DNA of 37,830 nucleotides from Boletus sp. NGJ. Lineage: Eukaryota > Basidiomycota > Agaricomycetes > Boletales > Boletaceae. Of the stretch, positions 31,017-37,830 are shown in pieces (position 1 is the first letter of the stretch; each line of letters starts with the position of its first letter). The stretch lies in NCBI GenBank assembly GCA_019096195.1, contig JAGTXK010000179.1:1-37830 (forward strand), in the 5' to 3' direction. Under the pieces are notes generated by a model. It saw only the letters and a program-made list of their open reading frames with translations. It was not told the origin of the DNA and searched no databases. Both the position numbers and the translations under genes were made by a program.

Positions 31017-31842
31017 GCTTGCTGAGCCCTTACCATCTCCTCCAGCTACTGAATTTAACAGTCAGTATTCAAAACCATCCTGATCTGTTTCATATTGTCA
31101 CTCCTATTCATGTGGACCGCTTTCACTCACTCCTCTCATCCCATCCCAACCAACCCTTTGTCAAGTCTGTGTGTCAGGGATTGCGCCAGGGTTTTTGACC
31201 CTTTGCCAATACCCATTATGGGGATTGGCCTCTCACATGGGACAACTCCCAGCGCGCTCCCAAACACCAGAGGAGGCAGCGTTTCTGCAAGAACAGATTG
31301 AGAAAGAAGTTGCACTTGGTTGCTATTCAGAGTCCTTTGGTGCAGATCTCCTTCCAGGGATGTACAGTATGCCCTGGGCATTCATGCAGTCCCCAAGCCT
31401 GAGGCCAACAAACATCGACTTGTCACTGATCACAGTGCTGCTCAGTTCGCTCTCAACAACATGATCTCGTGTGAGGACATCACTGGGGTTACTCTGGATA
31501 ATGTCCAAGATTTAGGGCATGCCCTTCGACATCTTCGCCACCAAGATCCCAATGTCGACAACATGCTCTGGGAGGCCGATGTTTCTGGAGCATACAGGCT
31601 TAAGTAACGCTATGTGGGTTGCTGTAATGTCTTTGGGGGGCGTGCCTCACAGCGCATTTGGCATGCTTTCATGTCCCTTTGTCACCTGGATTGCTGTGGT
31701 GAAGTATCTCATCCACTATCTCTATGTTTATGTCGACGACTCCTTCTCTGCTCAGAAGAGGGGCAAGATGCTCTTCTACAAGGGCTATCGGAAACAACTC
31801 CCTTATCACGTTACTCACCTACTCCAGCGTTCGACCACTTGA
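31017..31842 (+). pseudogene. Retroelement reverse transcriptase fragment (YVDD)
   Basis: Continues after the zinc-finger ORF with VDRFHSLLSSHPNQPFVKSV, a TGA at the usual GFWPF (GF-stop-PF), then the LLPGMYSMP segment, VPKPEANKHRLVTDHSAAQF and LNNMISCEDITGVTLDNVQD, then MWVAVMSLGG, and LIHYLYVYVDDSFSAQKRG with YVDD at 31729-31740. These are reverse-transcriptase fingers and palm in three frames. No RNase H, integrase or tyrosine recombinase was found downstream, so the element is truncated at about 31850. The lack of an integrase is compatible with, but does not prove, a DIRS-like origin. Confidence 0.65.
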
Positions 31843-32106
31843 CTCCGACGTTGTAGACTAGTTGTCGACGACCTCTTTTGGGTTACGACCGCCTCCACCC
31901 AAGTCAGTTTTAGTAACAGTTTCCTTTATCATCAGAGCATATAGTAGTAGGTCCTCAAACACAAGCATTGTCTATAAATATATTCATGACTTGTTTGACA
32001 ATGTCCTCTCTAAATATACATATCTGGCACTCTTAATTCAGAGGGCATTGAGGTAAGTCTTAATAGATCAATGGGGCAATAGAAGGCTGTTATGCTTTGA
32101 CTAGCT
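31843..32106. other. Non-coding, AT-rich
   Basis: Between the truncated reverse transcriptase and the stop codon of the next minus-strand gene. No open frame of note. Confidence 0.5.
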
Positions 32107-32775
32107 TCATGTGTTCTTGGTGTAGGTGAAGGTGGGAAACTTCATCTGCTCTTCGCCGGTGAGGCCCTTGAGGAACTCCATCAACTGCTCGCTGGAGGGT
32201 TTACTGCTGTCGATACAGGGGTGAGAAATGATGGAAAGGGTGGTGACCTTGTGTGCCCATTTGTAGTTAAGCATGCAAGCACACCAGGCGTTGACTGGGC
32301 TGGAGCCAATGAGGGTGACAATGACCTTATGGTTACCAGGAAAGAGTTTCTCCATCATGATGTCAAGAGGAAGCCAAGTGTGGATGTTGGAGTAATTGGT
32401 GCTCTCGATACTGTCAATCTCATTACCAGTGACAAGCTCACGAATGATGGTGTTGGAGACTTGGCGGGGAAGGCTGAGGTTGGAGTTGACTGTGTTAGAG
32501 TAGATGTCCTTGACACTGGTAATTCCCCTAACGGTACCCTTGAGAGTGTTGTAGTGGAACTCGAAGTCTATGCCCTCAAACCTCTCCTATAGATGGGTGG
32601 CCCTGTCAAGAGGAACATGCATCTTGGAGCTTGAAAGCTCATCAGCCATCTTAAGTTTCCAGAAGCTCTCAAGATCCTTGGCGACCAGCGCTGGGATTAG
32701 CTCCATGCCATAGGCTTTGAGTGTTGCATTGTTGAATTTGCCCAAGGGAGAGGGGCAGGTTACACCAGAGTACAT
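32107..32775 (-). pseudogene. Unknown gene, one in-frame TAG, 5' introns
   Basis: ATG 32775 (MYSGVTCPSPLGKFNNATLK) to TGA 32107, 223 codons in one frame with a TAG at 32587-32589 (DRATHL-stop-ERFEGIDF). Codon use is C-ending and typical of well-expressed fungal genes (FHYNTLKGTVRGITSVKDIY, LPLDIMMEKLFPGNHKVIVT, SSEQLMEFLKGLTGEEQMKF). TAG is one C-to-T step from CAG (Gln). Two candidate introns lie just upstream: 32777-32824 (GTAAGC...AAATAG with CTAAC) and 32903-32949 (GTAAGC...TTTCAG), probably in the 5' UTR because a TAA precedes the ATG in frame. No family recognised; no signal peptide or membrane helix seen. Confidence 0.6.
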
Positions 32776-32949
32776 GCTATTTTTGTGTGTTAGATCAGAA
32801 CAGGGAGCATACAGGGAAGCTTACGTTGATGAATTGATAATGGTTTAAGTAAAAAAAAATTAAGCTTGGCACCGTTCGATGGAGGTGTCAAAAGATGAGA
32901 GACTGAAATAAGGGTCAGTAGGTATTAGTGGTTTTGGGAATGTGCTTAC

Positions 32950-33918
32950 TGGAGCGAGAATGCAAGTGCTGGGGAAAACAATCAGCAGAGAGCCATTTCT
33001 TATGAGCTGGGACAAAGCAGTACATGGATCTTGCATATGCCCTTGATCGTGATGTGTCTCAGCTATCTGATCGCCCCCTGATTGGACGATAGATGGTCAG
33101 CGGGTGTTATCATGGAGAGAAGTGTATAGGCCACGAGGGAAAGGTGAGGCCCAGAAGTTCATCTGACCGATGGAATGTGTACTGTTTGGGCAAATGAGGA
33201 GGAAATATTTCGGGAATGACAAGGTGGCATTGTCAGCTGAACAGGAGTGAGGGGCTTATGCTGCTATATCCAGTTACAGTAGAAGCCAAGTGGCGTCAAT
33301 GTCTCAATAGATTGCGAATGTAGCACCATGCTCCCGTCAACTGGGAAAACGTTTACTCCTTCTTCTCTCATGTGGCGTCTTGATAGGGCTGGGACTGGAG
33401 CAAAATTCTGATGGATACGAGATAACATGGCCATTTCCAATTGCACCTATTCTTAAGATGGCTTCTGTTCTGCTCAATGCTCACACATATCAATACAATT
33501 CCAGACCAAATCTCGGCTTTTGCCTGCAGTTACCCTATAGACCGTTCAATTGGGGTTTGAGTGGCCAGTCCCCCATTCTCACAGGAACCCACTATCTTGG
33601 TGTGTTGCTGCATCAGCAGCATTACTGACACTGGACAGGTTTGTTGGCAGTAGTCTGGCCTGTCCACTGTCAGAACATGTCACTGTCAGTCAATTTGTTG
33701 CCTTAGATTATATTCAGTCATTCTGGCCTGCCAAGCATATTTTTGTAAAATAAATATTCTCAAATTTTACAACTGTATTGAGTGGGTATGCATGCAAAAT
33801 TGTCCAACGTATTAAAAAACAATCCAAATCGTGTCAGCTGAATGATTTAAAGGGCTGACATTGAGGGAGGAGCACACGAAGATGAAGGGGGGTGTGGAAA
33901 CAAACCAATGACATTGCT
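32950..33918. other. No supported gene
   Basis: Probably includes the promoter of the minus-strand gene ending at 32107. Open frames at 33264-33446 (minus) and 33380-33628 and 33550-33753 (plus) are short and unconvincing. Confidence 0.4.
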
Positions 33919-34725
33919 CTACTGCAAGTTCCCTGCCTCCATACCCAGGTGTTTCGCAATGGCCCTGATCTCGACAGATAGCGATGAGATCTTCAGAATG
34001 TGTGGTTTGGAGCTGAGCGAGTTAGCTTCATAAGAGATGTCTGTGCTCAGGGTGCTCAGTGCAAATCTGATGGATGCTGTGGGCTTTCCAGCAAGTAAGT
34101 CCTGCCACCTCTTAGCATAGGCCTCTAAATGAGCCAAGACGATGCCCATGTTGATGTGGGCTTTATACTCCTCCATCACTCCTTGTATCACCTGCTCCCC
34201 TACCTCTTCTCCAACACCGGCCAAGAATATGCAAAGGTCCTGACCAAGGCAATAGTCATGGGTCTCCAACTGATCCTCGATCAAACTTTCCACCTCCAAA
34301 ATGTGAGTGTCCATAATGCCAACAAGCCTGGTTAGTTTCTCCATGATTGCACTGCCTGCAGAATTGCATTTCTGCTCCAAAAGATCAACTGCCTTGCAGA
34401 AGTGTGCACCCACCTCCTTCAATGCAGCTTCACTAGGCCTCTCATCCTCCACAAGGCTCCAAATAAGCTTGATGGTGATCGAGCTGCAATGGAACCACTC
34501 TCTTAGCAGGTCGTGGCATGGAGTCTGGAGCGACTTGCAGCTGCTCGAGAGAGTGAAGGCTGGAGTGAACCCCTTGCTGCTGATGCTATGGAGTGTCCAG
34601 CTCCAACGAAGAGTATCAAGGTCACCATGGAGATGCGCGATGCCAGTCAGAGCAGGGAAAAGATTGGTGAGGCTCTGAGGTTGGTTTGTCAGATACACAT
34701 AGATCATATGATTGTAACTTACCAT
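33919..34725 (-). CDS. Unknown helical protein, two-exon model
   Basis: Start ATG 34723-34725 is followed at once by a 48-bp intron 34675-34722 (GTAAGT...CCTCAG). Exon 2 is 34674-33919. Spliced, it is 252 residues beginning MSLTNLFPALTGIAHLHGDL, then LREWFHCSSITIKLIWSLVE, EALKEVGAHFCKAVDLL-type helices and LGQDLCIFLAGVGEEVGEQV. The intron length is a multiple of three, so the unspliced frame is open too. The sequence is strongly alpha-helical, acidic and soluble, with no motif I can name. It is one of the few frames in the window with no internal stop. The ATG-then-intron layout is the same as in the opine-dehydrogenase-like gene. Confidence 0.55.
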   Translation of the reverse strand: MVSYNHMIYVYLTNQPQSLTNLFPALTGIAHLHGDLDTLRWSWTLHSISSKGFTPAFTLSSSCKSLQTPCHDLLREWFHCSSITIKLIWSLVEDERPSEAALKEVGAHFCKAVDLLEQKCNSAGSAIMEKLTRLVGIMDTHILEVESLIEDQLETHDYCLGQDLCIFLAGVGEEVGEQVIQGVMEEYKAHINMGIVLAHLEAYAKRWQDLLAGKPTASIRFALSTLSTDISYEANSLSSKPHILKISSLSVEIRAIAKHLGMEAGNLQ

Positions 34726-35060
34726 TATGCTTGTGGATGGGGGGAGTTCATATCAAGTGGCTTTGTCAATGGGGGTAAAGAGAGGCACCTTATGAGTACT
34801 TATGGAATGTGTGAGGATGACATGGCAGCAGAGATTAATGGCCCCGAGCTAGCGGGTTGATGGTGGCATCATGGATACCCAAAAGATGCTTCCAGGCCAT
34901 CATTTGATTGAATAATCAAAAATATTGAGAAAAAGAACTGCGTTTTTTTGATGATTACTATCTACTTACATCAATTGTCTGAGCTCATCATGTATCCTAT
35001 CTCACTAAATTTGTGAAAGAGTCAACCCAACGCCTCCCACAATTCATACTGATGAACATA
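34726..35060. other. Intergenic
   Basis: No gene or repeat recognised. It would contain the promoter of the 33919-34725 gene. Confidence 0.4.
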
Positions 35061-35539
35061 TCAATTAAGAAACCTCTCCTCCTCTTCCTGCAGCAATTTC
35101 ATTAAGTTTGATTCAGTGATATATGCATCTCGCCTAACGAGCATGTGCTCGAGAACCATCCTTGCCTCCCTATGACCTCTGTTAAGCTGAGATAAGGGAA
35201 ATACAGCAATGCTTACCTGCGTCCTCCGAGATAAGTAAGACACGGCAGAACTCCCCATAGACAATTGAAGAATGTGAAGTTATTGTTGAAGTCATTGAGA
35301 AAGTTATCGATCTTAAAGTCCAGGCAAGTTAGATGACCCTCTGAGCACAAATGCTCAACAACTGTTCTCAACAGTGTTGAATTCTCCTTCAAGACGCTGC
35401 ACCCAAGTCGCGGCTCTTGAAGGCATGCAATGGTGAGGGCAATCTTGGGGTGGAGGATGGGTGTAGTGAGATTCTTGGTCATTTTGGCGCAATAAAACTT
35501 GTACTGAGGTTGGGCAGGGAGAACGAGATATGAGGACAT
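35061..35539 (-). CDS. Small unknown protein, two-exon model
   Basis: ATG 35539 (MSSYLVLPAQPQYKFYCAKM), exon 1 to 35217, intron 35179-35216 (GTAAGC...TTAACAG), exon 2 35178-35061. The join is in frame (441 nt, 146 residues) and links NFTFFNCLWGVLPCLTYLGG to GHREARMVLEHMLVRRDAYI and the acidic tail KLLQEEEERFLN. The 38-bp intron is shorter than most fungal introns, which lowers confidence. No domain recognised. Confidence 0.4.
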
Positions 35540-36039
35540 CTCTATGCATTTATATGTGACAAACAGCGAGCATCAGAAAATCAGAACAATTAGAATTCCA
35601 CAAGGGGAAATGCCATCCCATGTCCACCCAAATCTCACACCCTCCAACATTGTCTCACCACCTATAGAGAGAAGAGACCACACCGCAAAGGAAAAATGGG
35701 AAAAGGATTCATGACCGAGCCCAAGAGATAATCCTTGACCAAGACCAGAGAATGCAAGGCCTGTTCAATAATGGCGTTTGATTAGATAGCCAGATCTGAT
35801 CACTCCAGTGAAGCCTGGGTGCAAATAAAAAACTGGCCATTCCAGTACAGCTCTATTTGAGGTAATTGGTGCCTTAGCATTTAAAGCAATGCGCACTGTA
35901 GTGATCGATGGAACATAGTGGGATCTGCAAAACATTGCTTTTTATATTTTATGTCGAGATGTCATCCCATCGCTAGGCACAAAAACAGACTCTTTTGTCA
36001 CTAAGCTAGCTATAGCCAAAAATATAAAAGCCTTTTGTA

Positions 36040-36535
36040 CTAAACATTTTCTTCACGACACATCTCCTCCCAAATGCCTCTCAACTTGGCCGCAACCAGA
36101 GCGTCGAGGATGCAGTGTTTCTCATTGTCACCCCAAATGATTGTGACAGTCATGCAGAATGGGTCCAGCCTGGCCCCAGACTCTTCCTCCTTTTGCTTGA
36201 ATTCCTCAATGGCGACAGACCTATCATTGATAGCATGAGTGATGAGCACATATAAGGCAATGAAGATATGCACTTACAGGTTTGCATTTGGAATAAGATC
36301 CCAATCTCCTCCGGTGACCGGAACACAGAGTGGGGACAGCCATTCGCTGGCGGTAATGACGTAGGATATCTGAATCTTAGATCAGATGAGGCCAGTGACA
36401 TTTAAGAAGGGCACATACTTGTTGGGTAGCAACTTCTGTGGGCACTCCCATCAGAATCAGGACAGTATTGCTGTGCTGGTGTAGAAAAGAGAGGTGTGCA
36501 AATGATGCCAAAGTCGGGGCGGATGGGAAATAGCA
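36040..36535 (-). CDS. Unknown multi-exon gene, 3' part
   Basis: Three exons join in frame: 36419 upward to 36475 or 36535 (NTVLILMGVPTEVATQQ), intron 36376-36418 (GTATGT...TCTAAG, 43 bp), exon 36375-36278 (IQISYVITASEWLSPLCVPV), intron 36221-36277 (GTAAGT...TGATAG), and exon 36220-36040 (SVAIEEFKQKEEESGARLDP, ALVAAKLRGIWEEMCREENV, TAG). Reading is continuous and protein-like across both junctions. The 5' end is unresolved: a stop lies in frame at 36536-36538, and an acceptor CACCAG at 36476 suggests a further upstream exon. Function unknown. Confidence 0.5.
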
Positions 36536-36584
36536 TCAGCTGACAACATTCTTAGCTCTTATTATAGGGGCCAGTATTAATTTC

Positions 36585-36809
36585 TCATGATGACAATTTG
36601 TGAACAGACTGAGCGAATGGTGTCTGGGTAAGCAGCCTAGGCTTCCATGTCAATTCTAAGCGAGTTATCAATCCATCCATCAATCGCGAGAAGGTTTCAA
36701 CAATTTTCACCCTTCTCCCCTCAAGCGGCTTTTTTGTTGAGGCCTTGATGGGCTGAATGACGGGAGCTATAGCAAGGGGGCAAGGGTCACTTGACCGTTT
36801 TGGGGGCAT
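36585..36809 (-). CDS. Short basic ORF, possibly an upstream exon or separate gene
   Basis: ATG 36809 (MPPKRSSDPCPLAIAPVIQP) to TGA 36585, 74 residues: a Pro/Lys-rich start, then VKIVETFSRLMDGLITRLEL. The frame stays open upstream to 36998. An opposing plus-strand frame 36757-37008 also looks partly protein-like, so the strand is uncertain. It could belong to the gene at 36040-36535 through an unseen splice. Confidence 0.3.
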   Translation of the reverse strand: MPPKRSSDPCPLAIAPVIQPIKASTKKPLEGRRVKIVETFSRLMDGLITRLELTWKPRLLTQTPFAQSVHKLSS

Positions 36810-37266
36810 GCCATTCAGATACATTGAGTTTGATCTCTCATGCATTACCCAATCACATGCTCCTGCCAGCAAAACAGAAGGGCCAATTGTGAAATACATT
36901 AAGGGGGATTGTTTCCAACTGCCCAAGATGGCCAAGTCTGCACCAGTGGACTGGAAAAATATGTCCTCTGTACAAATGTGCACAACTACTGGCCTCAATA
37001 AAGGCTAGCCTCTTGCAGACACCAATGGTGATGCTTCAATATAAGGCTGAAATGTATGACTTACATTCTAATTGTTGAACATAAGGTGAATTCAGAGAAC
37101 ACTGCTCACATTACATTTTCAGGCGTTCCAGCCTGTGTAATTTGACACTGTTACTATAAAGGCACTTTGCTTCTTTGGGATCATAATTATGTTTACCCAT
37201 GCATTTTTCCTGCTAGAACACATGCTCCACTCGGTTTATCCGCAGATGTGTTATTTACTGTATGTC

Positions 37267-37392
37267 AATGGGAAAGCTTCACTAAGAACAATCCACTAGG
37301 AACACCTCATTAAGACCGTCTTGCTAAGAACATTCTATTCGAAACATTTCATTAGAAATGTATTATCAGGAACATCTCACAAGAATGTATGC
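37267..37392. repeat. 14-bp minisatellite, about nine degenerate units
   Basis: From 37267 the sequence falls into exact 14-bp steps: AATGGGAAAGCTTC, ACTAAGAACAATCC, ACTAGGAACACCTC, ATTAAGACCGTCTT, GCTAAGAACATTCT, ATTCGAAACATTTC, ATTAGAAATGTATT, ATCAGGAACATCTC, ACAAGAATGTATGC. The consensus is near ATTAAGAACATCTC. No open frame is associated. Confidence 0.75.
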
Positions 37393-37830
37393 CCACTCAA
37401 TTTTCATGGCATAGGCTTTTTCCAAGTGTTCACTATCTTTAGGGCCCTGTGCTTAGTGAGCATAAGAGTGAAGGAAGGTATCATTATCGGCAGAGTCATG
37501 CAGAGACAGATGCTACCTCTCTCATTGTATTATTCAATGGAGGAGAATGGGCTAGATATACTAAGTTCAACGTGAGCATTCATTCCCCTTTTTCCATTGC
37601 TTTTCCTATGCCCCCTATTCTGCTACCGTGATATGCACACCTCAACATCATGGTTCATTGACTTTTTTGCTACCTCTCTTCATTCCTTCACATATTCTTT
37701 TCCCCTGTGGCTGAGGGTGATGATGATATTGATCTCCAAGATGTCTGAGCACTTAGCCCCCTAGAATCAACCCTTAATCAAGCACCGCCTCCCAAATTTC
37801 TCATGGAGCTGCTAGAAACAGTAGTGCCAT
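37393..37830. other. No supported feature
   Basis: Short overlapping plus-strand frames only (37321-37575 spans the minisatellite, so it is not called a gene). The window ends inside non-diagnostic sequence. Confidence 0.4.

Noticed and set aside
1-37830. CRISPR arrays, bacterial operons, rRNA or tRNA genes
   Set aside because: No regularly spaced perfect repeats, no ribosome-binding-site/operon layout and no recognisable rRNA. I saw no convincing tRNA cloverleaf by eye, though a tRNA search program would be needed to exclude one.

Overview
The window reads as nuclear DNA of a filamentous fungus, most likely an agaricomycete basidiomycete. The reasons are GT-AG introns of about 43-65 bp that restore reading frames, short intergenic spaces, a chromodomain Ty3/gypsy element, Tc1-like elements with TA target duplications, and SNF2-helicase and retroelement fragments of kinds common in Agaricomycetes. 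The species cannot be named from sequence alone. Almost nothing here is intact: it is a gene-poor region full of transposons in which host-type genes are also broken.

Layout. (1) 121-7383 is a complete Ty3/gypsy chromovirus with two LTRs, a perfect 5-bp target duplication and gag and pol closed by stop codons. It sits inside an older Tc1-like relic (60-7537). (2) 7.8-11.3 kb holds decayed, unrecognised coding remnants. (3) 11.5-18.5 kb is the most gene-like part: an unrecognised minus-strand gene (11557-13061), a DUF3830/cucumopine-synthase-like gene (13848-14822), a small minus-strand gene (15040-15540) and an octopine/nopaline-dehydrogenase-like gene (17249-18452). All are interrupted by one or two in-frame stops. 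(4) 18.5-27.1 kb is CpG-poor repeat territory: a degenerate ~150-bp tandem array, a Ty1/copia fragment, a nested pair of Tc1-like elements with a transposase carrying an in-frame duplication of its catalytic core, a gypsy pol fragment, an SNF2-helicase fragment and a non-autonomous element with ~209-bp terminal inverted repeats. (5) 27.2-28.4 kb is a three-exon unknown gene with one stop. 29.2-31.9 kb is an inverted-repeat copy followed by a retroelement remnant of tentative DIRS/tyrosine-recombinase type. (6) 32-37 kb holds several small unrecognised minus-strand genes with plausible introns, then a 14-bp minisatellite.

The two strongest themes are these. First, stops arise again and again where CGA (Arg) would fit the protein, in transposons and host genes alike, which is a C-to-T signature at CpG. 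Second, two different opine-forming enzyme folds lie within 4.6 kb of each other, a possible decayed opine-type locus. The gypsy element also shows a self-priming primer-binding site and a canonical -1 slippery heptamer at its gag-pol junction.
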